A stretch of 64,000 bases of DNA from WQXF01 sp031553615. Its GTDB lineage: Bacteria > Bacillota > Clostridia > Christensenellales > Aristaeellaceae. A model generated the notes under the pieces. The model made no database searches and was not told where the DNA came from. It was given only the letters and a program-made list of their open reading frames with translations. Below are positions 50,814 through 61,930 of this stretch, one piece after another; positions within the stretch are counted from its first letter, which is position 1, and each line of letters opens with the position of its first letter. Location: NCBI GenBank assembly GCA_031553615.1, contig JAVBLJ010000008.1, forward strand, positions 1 through 64,000, written 5' to 3'. A program made the translations under genes and the position numbers.

Positions 50814-52718
50814 ATGGACACGGGAATGAAGAAGCCCAACCGCTTGATCGACGAAGCCTCGCCCTACCTGCATCAGCATGCCTACAACCCCATCGCTTGG
50901 CAGCCCTGGGGCGAGGAAGCGTTTGCCGAGGCGGCGCGGCATGATCTGCCCATCTTCCTTTCCATCGGCTACGCAAGCTGCCATTGGTGCCACGTGATGG
51001 CTGCGGAGAGCTTTGAGGATGCGCTGATTGCCGAGCTGCTCAACGAGCATTACGTGCCCATCAAGGTCGACCGCGAACAGTGGCCCGACGTGGATGCGTT
51101 TTACATGCAGGCCTGCGTGGCGCTGCAGGGCCAGGGCGGTTGGCCGCTCAACGTGTTCCTGCTGCCCGATCGCAGGCCCTTCTATGCCGCCAGCTACCTG
51201 CCCGCCGGCACGCGCAAGGGCCAGCCGGGCCTCTGCGGCCTGCTTTCGCGCATCACCGGCATGTGGGATGGCGATCGTGGGAAGCTGATGGAATGGGCCG
51301 ATCAGCTGACCAACGCGCTGGCCTGCACCGGCTCGGCGGCGCGCGCAGATCAGGAAGCGCCCAGCGTCCCCTCGCTCTCCTCCCGCCTGGAGAGCGAGCT
51401 GCTGCGCACAGAGGATCGGGAGCACGGGGGCATTGGCGGTAGCCCCAAGTTTCCCAACGCGCCCGCCCTGCGCTTTCTGCTCTGCCGGACGCAGCGCCGC
51501 GCCACCGTGGACGCCAGCTGCCGCATGGCGATGCGCGCGCTGCGGGCCATGGCCCAGGGCGGCATACGCGATCACGTGGGCCACGGCTTTTTCCGCTACA
51601 CCGTGGATAGCGCTTGGCGCACCCCCCACTTTGAAAAGATGCTACAGGACAACGCGCTGTTGGCGCTGGCCTACCTGGAGGCCGCGCAGCTGGAGGCCGC
51701 GCAGGCGGGCGCTTCGCCCTCCAATGCCTCCGAATCAGGAGGGGCGCGGCAGGATTCGTCCCTGGCCGAAGTGGCGCGGGATGCGCTGGATTACATTGTG
51801 GGCACGCTAACCGGCGAGCTGGGCGGATTCTACTCCTCGCAGGATGCGGACGATCCGCTAGGCGAGGGCGCATACTACCAATGGACCCCCGAGGAGGTGC
51901 GGCAGGTGCTGGGCCTTCAGGATGGGGTGCGCGGCTGTATGCTGCTGGGCATTGGGCTGGACGGCGGCGCGCTGGACCGAAGGCCCGTGAAATCCGCACC
52001 GCGCTGTGACCCCAAGACCGGCTGCACGCTGACCGGCTTCGAGCAGAGCCACGGCTGGCTCCCCTTCCTGCCCGCGCTGCCCACCGAGCCCGATGCCGCC
52101 TTCCTGCAAGCCTGCCTGCCGCAGCTGGCCCGCGTGCGCGCCCTGCGCCCCGCCCCGCGGGTGATCGAGCTCTGCCCGCTGCTGGGCAACGGCATCGCCA
52201 TCGCCGCGCTGGCCACAGCAGCGCAAGCGCTCGATGCGCCCGAATACCTGCGCGCCGCCGAGGGTGCCGCGCGATTCATAGGCGAACACATGGCCAAGAA
52301 GGGCCGCCTTATGGGAAGCTGGAGCGGCGGCTCGGCCTCGTGCCCGGCAACGGTGGAAGGATATGCCGCCTTCATCTGGGGGCTCATCTGTCTGCACAGC
52401 GCCGCGCCCAAGGATGGTTGGCTGGCGCAGGCCGAGCACTGGCAGGCCGCCCAGCGCGCGCTCTTCCTGCGCGCCGACGGCGGGCTCACGCTCACCGGAT
52501 CGGATTTGCACGACCTGCCCGCCGATCAGTGCGCGGTGATCGACGACGCCATGCCCTCCGGCGCGGCCATGACTGCCGCCAATCTGCTGGCGCTGCACTG
52601 CGCCACCGGCCAAGCGGGGTATAAGGACGATTACGAGCGCTTGCTGTGCGCTTCGCTGACCGATGGGGAGGGTCAGTTGTTTGCATGCGCGGCGCTGCTG
52701 GCTGCGGCGCAGGGGTAG
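50814..52718 (+). CDS. Thioredoxin-domain / DUF255 protein (YyaL, SPATA20-like)
   Basis: This 634-residue cytoplasmic protein starts at the ATG after AAAAGGTCGTGACGC. The N-terminal thioredoxin-like DUF255 domain opens with NRLIDEASPYLHQHAYNPIA and has the CxxC motif SIGYASCHWCHVMAAESFED (~53-70), then VDREQWPDVDAFYMQACVAL and GGWPLNVFLLPD. The remainder is an (alpha/alpha)6-barrel resembling GH-type folds (HVGHGFFRYTVDSAWRTPHF then EKMLQDNALLALAYLEA, SQDADDPLGEGAYYQWTPEE). Members keep a CHWC active site but their reaction is unproven. A strong terminator follows directly. Confidence 0.9.
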   Translation: MDTGMKKPNRLIDEASPYLHQHAYNPIAWQPWGEEAFAEAARHDLPIFLSIGYASCHWCHVMAAESFEDALIAELLNEHYVPIKVDREQWPDVDAFYMQACVALQGQGGWPLNVFLLPDRRPFYAASYLPAGTRKGQPGLCGLLSRITGMWDGDRGKLMEWADQLTNALACTGSAARADQEAPSVPSLSSRLESELLRTEDREHGGIGGSPKFPNAPALRFLLCRTQRRATVDASCRMAMRALRAMAQGGIRDHVGHGFFRYTVDSAWRTPHFEKMLQDNALLALAYLEAAQLEAAQAGASPSNASESGGARQDSSLAEVARDALDYIVGTLTGELGGFYSSQDADDPLGEGAYYQWTPEEVRQVLGLQDGVRGCMLLGIGLDGGALDRRPVKSAPRCDPKTGCTLTGFEQSHGWLPFLPALPTEPDAAFLQACLPQLARVRALRPAPRVIELCPLLGNGIAIAALATAAQALDAPEYLRAAEGAARFIGEHMAKKGRLMGSWSGGSASCPATVEGYAAFIWGLICLHSAAPKDGWLAQAEHWQAAQRALFLRADGGLTLTGSDLHDLPADQCAVIDDAMPSGAAMTAANLLALHCATGQAGYKDDYERLLCASLTDGEGQLFACAALLAAAQG

Positions 52719-52728
52719 CACCCTATGC

Positions 52729-52775
52729 AAAGGGCGGGGCCTTTCGCTTTGAAAGGTTCCCGCCCTTTATTTCTG
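52729..52775 (+). terminator. Intrinsic terminator after the DUF255 gene
   Basis: AAAGGGCGGG (52729-52738) pairs with CCCGCCCTTT (52759-52768), with an inner CCTTTC/GAAAGG stem, then TATTTC. Confidence 0.85.
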
Positions 52776-52902
52776 TTGAAGCTCATGAATGCCACAAAAG
52801 ATCATGTGATCTTTTCCATACTTTACCGAGCGCCGCAACGAGAGAGGAAACGGCAGTGAAGCAAATTAGGTTGTGAAATCAATTATCAGTTCGAAGACGG
52901 AG

Positions 52903-53520
52903 TCACCATATTTCTCCACCATTATATGATATACCGAGCTTGTTGATTCGCTTAGCAAGCTTCTCATAGTTTGCTGCAAAGTATGGGTTATCGTCTTGCC
53001 GTCCCTTGATGTAAGGAGATAGTAAGAAAAAGAGGCGAACAGCAGCGAAGCCCGCCCCATTCTCAAACAAATCAATAGGCAAGTACCGTTTTTCAACCAA
53101 TATTCCCCAGGACTCGTAAAAATTGCATACAATTCCGAACGCCGATCTATATTCTTCGGTCATTGCAATCAATTCGTCAGCATCCATCTTTCCCGCAAAA
53201 TAGCTGGAGCTTTCCTTCTTTTCTTTATAATAGTGATAGACTTTCAGCTTCGCGTTGTATACGAACTCACTGTCTCCCTGCGTAAAAAACTCCAGCGCTG
53301 ATGCTTGCCGCTCTCTATTATGAGCAAGAACCGCAAGGAAAACAGCGAAGGCAGTAGCCCAGTTCGCAACAACAGAAACAAAAGTCAAAACGGATTGATT
53401 GTTGATGTAGTGTAAAGCTACAAATAGCACAGCAGCAATGATTACGATGATTGAGAGCGAGTAGATTGATTGCCTTTTTCGGTAAAAGCCAATGCTGATC
53501 CGTTGCAAAGCACGCTTCAT
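52903..53520 (-). CDS. Low-GC two-span membrane protein, function unknown
   Basis: This 205-residue protein starts at the ATG after GAGAAGGAGCAATACGA. Two membrane spans lie at ~20-40 and ~45-68, followed by a cytoplasmic helical domain (RERQASALEFFTQGDSEFVY, YNAKLKVYHYYKEKKESSSY, YFAANYEKLAKRINKLGISY). The layout resembles DUF4760-type proteins, but this is a guess. Its DNA is clearly richer in A+T than both flanks, and it stands alone between a terminator and glgP, so it is probably a recent acquisition (possibly a defence- or phage-related cargo gene). Confidence 0.6.
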   Translation of the reverse strand: MKRALQRISIGFYRKRQSIYSLSIIVIIAAVLFVALHYINNQSVLTFVSVVANWATAFAVFLAVLAHNRERQASALEFFTQGDSEFVYNAKLKVYHYYKEKKESSSYFAGKMDADELIAMTEEYRSAFGIVCNFYESWGILVEKRYLPIDLFENGAGFAAVRLFFLLSPYIKGRQDDNPYFAANYEKLAKRINKLGISYNGGEIW

Positions 53521-53702
53521 TCGTATTGCTCCTTCTCTTTCTTTTCTACTATCGGCCATACAACCTCGCAAACGCATCTCCAATTAGCTGATTACTCGTT
53601 CCACTTTTTTTCGTCTCCTGCCCGTACACACCTTGCGTGCTCATAGCTTTGCTGTAACCCGCCGCGACCTTAATGACCTCTACTTTTGCCTGTTATCGCA
53701 CC

Positions 53703-56153
<2,451 letters not shown>

Positions 56154-56200
56154 GTTGTTCCCCCTCTCGTGCTGTCGAGCTCGTGTTGTCTCAAGCTGGT

Positions 56201-56229
56201 AGTATATCACAATCCCGGTTGGGCCACAA
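56201..56229 (-). promoter_or_regulatory. Promoter of glgP
   Basis: On the minus strand: TTGTGG (56224-56229), a 17-bp spacer and an extended TGATATACT (TATACT at 56201-56206), 48 bases before the start. Confidence 0.65.
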
Positions 56230-56361
56230 GCGAAAGACCCTTGATTTAAGCTTTCCCGATGGAGCGCTTTAGATTCAAGGGCCTCCCTTTACCCTATGCG
56301 CGCACGGGCGGGAGGTGCGCGCGACGCCGTTTGGCCGTTCCGCCCCGGTGCCGCGCCGGGT

Positions 56362-56377
56362 TGTTTCACGTGAAACA
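56362..56377. promoter_or_regulatory. parS site 1
   Basis: TGTTTCACGTGAAACA is a perfect 16-bp match to the Spo0J/ParB centromere sequence of Firmicutes. A second identical site lies 45 bp away. Confidence 0.95.
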
Positions 56378-56406
56378 TTCCGGCCCGGTTCGGCCGCGAC
56401 GCGCAT

Positions 56407-56422
56407 TGTTTCACGTGAAACA
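56407..56422. promoter_or_regulatory. parS site 2
   Basis: A second perfect TGTTTCACGTGAAACA. The flanking GAAACATT context is the same as site 1. ParB and SMC loading near here would be expected, and parS sites usually lie near the replication origin. Confidence 0.95.
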
Positions 56423-56570
56423 TTGAGAAACGGACCACCCGAAGCCTTGAACACTCCCCCACGTCCTATCGCTTGTACTTGTAACAACTGGCAGTCTATC
56501 GTATGGGGACGTTATCATGTGTTGCGCTCGCGCGCGGCAAGTTTTAGCGACGAGTAGCAAGGAGGCGAAG

Positions 56571-56875
56571 GGGGTCTCGGTAAAAACCCACATTGGGGAG
56601 TTGCACAAGAACGGCAGCGGCACCACCTGCCCCTACCTCGACCTGATGGACGCGCAGTTCACTCCTCACTACGAGCACACCAAAGATGCGGATGCGCAAA
56701 ACCTGCGCGTTCACGTCGCCTCTCTATATAATGAGGGAAACCCGCCTCCATGACCGTTTCTACAACGGCGAACCCTTCGTCGATGGCAACAAGGGCAAGG
56801 CTTGTCGGTGATAATCGGCAACGATTCCTCTGTGGGCGATGCGCTGACCGAAGGCAAGCTAGCACCCCCTTGCAA
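56571..56875 (+). pseudogene. Possible decayed coding remnant
   Basis: After GCAAGGAGGCGAAGG, an open stretch reads VKTHIGELHKNGSGTTCPYL then MDAQFTPHYEHTKDADAQNL and ends at a stop near 56753. A shifted frame continues with HDRFYNGEPFVDGNKGKA, then a third with GNDSSVGDALTEGKL. Coding-like composition in successive frames suggests a gene broken by frameshifts, but no family is recognised, so this may be chance. Confidence 0.3.
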
Positions 56876-56937
56876 GGTTCGGTGCGGTCGGGTACAATGG
56901 GGATGTATTCATACGATTCCTCGTTCGATTTCACGCA

Positions 56938-57060
56938 ATAGATTGCGGAAGATTTTTTCGAATGGCTAGGAGCCAGCTGTCAGCGTAGCCGGCAGCTACG
57001 CGGACTGATGCGCGACATCGCCATTCGGATAAAGATCCGCGAGATATGCTGGAAATCTAT
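56938..57060 (+). repeat. Palindromic repeat family A, diverged copy 4
   Basis: It keeps the internal landmarks (GATTTTTTCGAATGGCTAGGA, the GCGTAGC...GCTACGC hairpin, CATTCGGATAAAGATCCGC) but has different termini (ATAGATT / AATCTAT) and is about 123 bp long. It ends 62 bases before addA. Confidence 0.65.
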
Positions 57061-57122
57061 CTAGGAGTAGTATAAGATAGAGCGGACATTGCCTTGCGAA
57101 GCACGCAGGAAGGAGGCAGCTA

Positions 57123-60100
57123 ATGGCGGTACAATGGACAAAGCGGCAGGAGCAGGCCATCACCGCGCGTGGCTGCAACCTCCTGGTAGCGGCGGCGGCA
57201 GGCTCGGGCAAGACCGCCGTGCTGGTGGAGCGCATCTGCGCGCTGGTGCGCGAGGGGCAGAGCATTGAGAACATGCTGGTCGTCACGTTCACGCGCGCAG
57301 CGGCGGCCGAGATGCGGGAAAAGATCCTGCTGGCTTTTCAGAAAGAAGCCGATAGAGAAGCCGATAAAGAGACCGACAAACCGGGCAATAAGGAAGCCGG
57401 TGCAGACGACCATGCGGCGCACTTCGCCGAGCAGGCCGCCCTGGTGGAGCACGCCGCGATTTCGACACTGCACGGCTTTTGCGGCGCGCTGCTGCGCACC
57501 TACTTCCCGGCGGCCGGGGTCGATCCCACCTTCCGCGTGGGCGACGATCGGGAGATCGCGCCGCTGCGCGAGGAGGCGCTGCGCGAGGTGGTGGCCCAGG
57601 CTTACGAGGAGGGCGACGCGGATTTTCTGGCGCTGGCGGAATGCTGGACCGATGAGCAGATTCGCCGCCAGGTGGACGAGCTCTACCGATTCCTGCGCAG
57701 CCAGCCCGAGCCTTGGGCCTGGATGGATCGCGCGATCGAGGCATACCGGGCGGACGCGGCGCAACTGGAGCGCTCGCCCTGGGTGGCCTCGCTGCTGAGC
57801 GCGGCCAAGGCGCGGCTGAACTCGGCGGAGGTCAACTGCGCGCAGGCGCTGCGGCTCTGTACGCAACCCGGCGGGTGTGAAGCATACATCGACGCGCTGC
57901 AGAGCGATTTACAGCTGTTTGAGCGATTGAAAGCGGCGGCGGATCGCGGCTACGCGGCGCTGCAGACCGCGCTGGCTGAATCGGCCTTTGCGAAGCTGGG
58001 CGCGGCCAAAAAGGGCATGGCATTCGACGTCGCGATGAAGGACAAAGCGCAGGCGTTGCGCAATGCCGCCAAGAAGATCGTACAGGAGGAACTCGCCAAG
58101 CGGCTCTTCTCCACCTCGCTGGAGGAGCAAGCCAAGGATTTGCGCGCCCTGCATCCGCAGATCGCGGCGCTGGGCACGCTGGCGCGCGCATTGGAGAGCG
58201 CGTTCGATACGCGCAAGCAAGCGCGCAACCTGCTGGATTACGAGGATTTGGAACACAAGGCCCTGGAGGCGGTGCGGCACGATTGGGTGGCCGATGCGCT
58301 GCGCGCGCAGTATTCCGCGCTCTTCGTAGACGAGTATCAGGATAGCAGCGTGATTCAGGAGGAGCTGGTGCAGCGCATCGCCCGCGCCGACAACGTGTTC
58401 CTGGTGGGCGACGTAAAGCAGAGCATCTATCGCTTCCGGCAGGCCGAGCCGCGCCTGTTTCTGGAGAAGGCCGAGAGCTTCTCTTCCATAGAGAATGAGG
58501 CGTTCCCCGCAAGGAGCGAAGCCTTTCTTGCAAAGATCAATGCCTCCCCCGCCGATCCGCAGGCCACGCCCGAGTCGCCGCGCAATCGCCGCATCGACCT
58601 GAACCAAAATTTCCGATCCCGGCCCAATGTGCTGGCCGCGATCAATCACATATTTGCCTACGCGATGCGGCGCGAGGAGACCGAGATTCCCTACGATGCC
58701 GAGGCCCACCTCTTCCCCGGCCTCACCGACCAGCCCGACGCCGATCCGGCGGTGGAGCTGCATCTGCTCGATCCGGACGACGAGAATGGCGCATCCGGCG
58801 ACCCGGATGCGGACGGCGAGGAGGACGGCGCGGAAGCCGGGGATGCAGAGGAACCTGCGGCCCGTGAGGATACCGATGCCGATCGGCAGCTGGGACCGGG
58901 CTGGCGGCTGGCGCAGGAGGCCGCGCTGGCGGCGGAGCGCATCCGCGCGCTGGTAGGCACCCCGCTCTGGGATGCGAAGCGCAAGGAGCACCGCAGGCTG
59001 CGCTATCGCGATATCGTCATTCTGCTGCGCGTAGCCAAGAGCGTGGCCCAACAGGTGCAGCGCGCGCTGGAGGAACAAGGCATTCCGGTGTATAGCGACG
59101 CGGGCGACGCGTACTTCGCCATGCCCGAGGTACGCATGGTGATCGATCTGCTGCGCGTGGTGGACAATCCCCTGCACGATACCGCGCTGCTCGGGGCGCT
59201 GCATGGCCCCGCCGCGCGGCTAAGCAACGATGCGCTGGCGGCGATCCGGCAGGCCTGCCCGAACCCGGAGGCCAGCTTCTATGAGGCGGCGCAGGAGTAC
59301 ACGCAGCGCGAGGGCCTGCTGGCCGAAAGGCTGCGCCGGTTCTTTGCGCTGCTCTCCTCGCTGCGGCTGTTCGCCAAAGCCCAGCCACTGGAGGCGCTGA
59401 TCTGGCGCGTCTACGAGGAAACCGGCTGCTATGCCCGCGCCGGTGCGCTACCCGGGGGCCGGGCGCGCCAGGCCAATCTGCGCATGCTGGCCGAACGCGC
59501 CGCCTCGTTTCAGCAAAGGCGCGAAGCCGGGCTTTCGGCCTTCCTTTGGGAGGCGGAGCAGCTGCGCGCCCGGGGCGACAGCAACACCGCCAAAGCGCTG
59601 GGCGAGGGCGAGGACGTGGTGCGCATCATGACGATGCACATGAGCAAGGGCCTGGAGTTCCCGGTGGTAATCTGCCTGGAGCTGGGCCGCAGCTTCGCCC
59701 GGAAGGCGGGCGCTCCCCCACCGCTGGCCTGCCATGCACAGCTGGGCCTAGCGCTGCGGCGCATCGATCCGGCGCTGCGCATCCGCTACGACACCTTGGC
59801 CTGCGATGCGCAACGTGTGCAGCGCGAGCGGGAGAGCCTGGCCGATGTCACGCGACTGCTGTACGTAGCCATGACCCGCGCGCAGGATCGGTTGATCCTC
59901 ATAGGCCACGGCAACCGAGGCCAGCAAACGCTGAGCGCCAAGCTCTCGCGCTGGGCCGTCGCCCCGGCGGGCGCGCTGCTCACCGAAGCGCAGAGCATGG
60001 TCGACCTGCTGGTACCGCCGCTGCTCGCCCATGCCGATGGGGACGCGCTGCGGGAGGGGCTGGAGAACATGATCCTGCCGGAGAGCACGGGCGAGGCGTC

Positions 60101-61037
60101 ACAATCCCCCGCTCCGTCGCCCTCCTCGCGCTGGGATATCCGCCGATACGCCGCCATCGATTACGCAAAGCCCGCCCAGGCCCGGGCCGAAACCTGGCTA
60201 GACGAGCTGGCTCGTCTGCCTCTTCCCGATGGGGATTCGGCCATCGCGCGCGGGCTAGGCTGGGCTCCGCCCGAGCTGCCCGAGAATGCGCCTCGCTGGA
60301 AAACCACGGTATCCGCGCTGCTGCGCAAGGAGCAGGGCGAGGAGGCCTACGTGCCGCCCAGCCCATGGCCACTCTTCCTGGGCGAGCGCATTCGGCCCGA
60401 TCTGGGTCTGCGCGGGTTGGATGGCGCGGCGCGGGGCACGGCGTTCCATAGTGCCATGCGCGCATTGGAGCTCGCCGCGCTGCGGGGCCTGGAGGGCTTT
60501 GCGCTGCAGGCGGAGATCACCGCCCAGCTCGATGCGTTGGTCTCCGGCGAACGTCTGCGCCTGGCGGAGCGCGAGAGCCTGCGGCCCGAAAGCTTCACCG
60601 CGTTCTTTGCCAGCGAGATTGGCCAGCAAATGCTGGCGGCCGAAACCGTCCGTCGCGAATGGGCGTTCAACCTACGCATTGAGGTGTCCGGGGGCATGCA
60701 ACTGGTGCAGGGCGTGCTGGATTGCTGTTTTTTGACCAACGGGGGCGATCTCAACGGGAGCGATTCCAACGGGAGCGATTCCGCCGGGAAGAATTCTCCG
60801 GCCTGGGTGCTGCTGGATTACAAGACCGATTCCGATCCGGATACCGAAGCGTTGCGCGCGCGGTATCAGCCGCAGTTGGCGCTCTATGCGCAAGCGCTCA
60901 CGCGCATCACCGGTATTCCCGTATGCACAGCCGCGCTTTATCTGGTCAAAAAAGGCCTGCTGTTGCCCTACGATCCGGTAGGAAACGGCGGGCCCGACGG
61001 CGAATACACAACGGGTCGCACGGGCTTCGCGCAATAA
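57123..61037 (+). CDS. addA: ATP-dependent helicase/nuclease subunit A (AddA)
   Basis: This 1304-residue protein is slightly longer than the usual ~1230 and starts after GGAAGGAGGCAGCTA. UvrD-type helicase motifs are present: LLVAAAAGSGKTAVLVERIC (Walker A, ~20-39), VVTFTRAAAAEMREKI, STLHGFCGALLR, ALFVDEYQDSS (DExQ), VGDVKQSIYRFRQAEPRLF, and TMHMSKGLEFPVVICLELGR near ~840. The C-terminal RecB-type nuclease shows GTAFHSAMRAL, LVQGVLDCCF and WVLLDYKTDSD. It processes double-strand ends with AddB, whose gene is not adjacent. Extra low-complexity segments occur at ~76-95, ~558-585 and ~1205-1220, two of them built from 12- or 15-bp DNA repeats. Confidence 0.94.
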   Translation: MAVQWTKRQEQAITARGCNLLVAAAAGSGKTAVLVERICALVREGQSIENMLVVTFTRAAAAEMREKILLAFQKEADREADKETDKPGNKEAGADDHAAHFAEQAALVEHAAISTLHGFCGALLRTYFPAAGVDPTFRVGDDREIAPLREEALREVVAQAYEEGDADFLALAECWTDEQIRRQVDELYRFLRSQPEPWAWMDRAIEAYRADAAQLERSPWVASLLSAAKARLNSAEVNCAQALRLCTQPGGCEAYIDALQSDLQLFERLKAAADRGYAALQTALAESAFAKLGAAKKGMAFDVAMKDKAQALRNAAKKIVQEELAKRLFSTSLEEQAKDLRALHPQIAALGTLARALESAFDTRKQARNLLDYEDLEHKALEAVRHDWVADALRAQYSALFVDEYQDSSVIQEELVQRIARADNVFLVGDVKQSIYRFRQAEPRLFLEKAESFSSIENEAFPARSEAFLAKINASPADPQATPESPRNRRIDLNQNFRSRPNVLAAINHIFAYAMRREETEIPYDAEAHLFPGLTDQPDADPAVELHLLDPDDENGASGDPDADGEEDGAEAGDAEEPAAREDTDADRQLGPGWRLAQEAALAAERIRALVGTPLWDAKRKEHRRLRYRDIVILLRVAKSVAQQVQRALEEQGIPVYSDAGDAYFAMPEVRMVIDLLRVVDNPLHDTALLGALHGPAARLSNDALAAIRQACPNPEASFYEAAQEYTQREGLLAERLRRFFALLSSLRLFAKAQPLEALIWRVYEETGCYARAGALPGGRARQANLRMLAERAASFQQRREAGLSAFLWEAEQLRARGDSNTAKALGEGEDVVRIMTMHMSKGLEFPVVICLELGRSFARKAGAPPPLACHAQLGLALRRIDPALRIRYDTLACDAQRVQRERESLADVTRLLYVAMTRAQDRLILIGHGNRGQQTLSAKLSRWAVAPAGALLTEAQSMVDLLVPPLLAHADGDALREGLENMILPESTGEASQSPAPSPSSRWDIRRYAAIDYAKPAQARAETWLDELARLPLPDGDSAIARGLGWAPPELPENAPRWKTTVSALLRKEQGEEAYVPPSPWPLFLGERIRPDLGLRGLDGAARGTAFHSAMRALELAALRGLEGFALQAEITAQLDALVSGERLRLAERESLRPESFTAFFASEIGQQMLAAETVRREWAFNLRIEVSGGMQLVQGVLDCCFLTNGGDLNGSDSNGSDSAGKNSPAWVLLDYKTDSDPDTEALRARYQPQLALYAQALTRITGIPVCTAALYLVKKGLLLPYDPVGNGGPDGEYTTGRTGFAQ
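57345..57392 (+). repeat. Four 12-bp in-frame units in addA
   Basis: GAAGCCGATAGA, GAAGCCGATAAA, GAGACCGACAAA and CCGGGCAATAAG encode the EADREADKETDKPGNK stretch, a charged insertion right after the helicase Ia-type motif. Confidence 0.8.
60738..60782 (+). repeat. Three 15-bp in-frame units in addA
   Basis: AACGGGGGCGATCTC then AACGGGAGCGATTCC twice, encoding NGGDL-NGSDS-NGSDS just before the WVLLDYKTDSD nuclease motif. Confidence 0.9.
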
Positions 61038-61059
61038 AGCCCGTGACGGAGCACCCGAA

Positions 61060-61096
61060 AGAGATTTGATCAGAGATTTGATCAGAGATTTTGATC
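61060..61096 (+). repeat. Three 12-13-bp units upstream of gene 61121
   Basis: AGAGATTTGATC twice and AGAGATTTTGATC once, followed by a partial AGAGATTCC, ending within 15 bases of the ribosome site. Confidence 0.9.
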
Positions 61097-61120
61097 AGAG
61101 ATTCCTATAAGGAGATTCCC

Positions 61121-61930
61121 ATGCTGAAAGCGGATTGCCATCTCCACTCGCTGCACTCCTTCGATAGCAAATCCACCCTGGACGAAATCTGCCATTCCGC
61201 GATGCAGCAGGGCGTGAGCGAGCTTTGCCTGACCGAGCACATCGAGCCACACCACCCCAATACCGCATGCGATGTGCCGCCGGTTTTCGCGGATTGGCTG
61301 GCCGATATCGAACGGGCGCGCGCCGCCTACCCGAAGGTAAAGCTGCTTGCAGGCATCGAGATCGGCGACAATGCGCCCTTCCGGCAGGAAATCTATGCCA
61401 CGCTCGATGCGCTTCCCCTCGATTTCCGCCTGCTCTCGCTCCACCTGGTGGATGGCCTAGACCCCTACGACACCAACTTCTTTGAAGGGCGCACGCAGAA
61501 AGCGGCCTACGCGCGCTACGCGGAGGTCAAGCTGGAGGGCGTGATGCACTTCGCCGATTACGACGCGGTGGCGCACCTGGGCTACTGCGGCAAGTTTGCG
61601 CCCTTCGAAAAGGAGGAATGCGCGCTGCGCTGGCACCACGCGCCCGATCACCTCGACCTGCTGCTGCGGCACATCGCCCAAAATGGCCGTGCGCTGGAGA
61701 TCAACACCTCGGGGCTGCGCCGCATAGGCTCTACCATACCGGGCTGGGATATCCTGCGCCGCTACGCCGAGCTGGGCGGCGAATTTGTGACGCTAGGCTC
61801 CGATGCGCACACCCCCGACCTAGTGGGCTACGAATTCGACGAGGCCGCCCGCATTGCCCTCTCCGCCGGACTGCGCTGGGGCGTGCGATACGTGGCCCGC
61901 AAGGCGATACCCTACCCGCTGGAGGGATAG
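61121..61930 (+). CDS. PHP-domain histidinol-phosphatase family protein (HisJ/HisK type)
   Basis: This 269-residue cytoplasmic protein starts at the ATG after TATAAGGAGATTCCC. The PHP metal-binding motifs are in place: DCHLHSLHSFDS (His6, His8), SELCLTEHIEPHH, AGIEIGDNAPF (Glu), LLSLHLVDGLD (His), AHLGYCGKFAPF and TLGSDAHTPDLVG (Asp, His) near the C-terminus. Family members dephosphorylate histidinol phosphate, the eighth histidine step, though other phosphoesters are possible. No his genes are adjacent. It lies 83 bp after addA across a tandem repeat array. Confidence 0.88.
   Translation: MLKADCHLHSLHSFDSKSTLDEICHSAMQQGVSELCLTEHIEPHHPNTACDVPPVFADWLADIERARAAYPKVKLLAGIEIGDNAPFRQEIYATLDALPLDFRLLSLHLVDGLDPYDTNFFEGRTQKAAYARYAEVKLEGVMHFADYDAVAHLGYCGKFAPFEKEECALRWHHAPDHLDLLLRHIAQNGRALEINTSGLRRIGSTIPGWDILRRYAELGGEFVTLGSDAHTPDLVGYEFDEAARIALSAGLRWGVRYVARKAIPYPLEG

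Larger units (their letters stand above)
56154..57121. other. Long gene-poor spacer: parS pair, possible coding remnant, repeat
   Basis: Almost 970 bp without a supported intact gene. It contains the glgP promoter, an imperfect hairpin (CCCTTGA 56238-56244 with TCAAGGG 56275-56281), two parS sites, a possibly decayed coding stretch (56571-56875) and a diverged family A repeat. Confidence 0.7.

Noticed and set aside
56315..56557. 80-residue plus-strand frame across the parS sites
   Set aside because: Its sequence is dictated by the palindromic parS sites (repeated VSRET) and it has no ribosome site.
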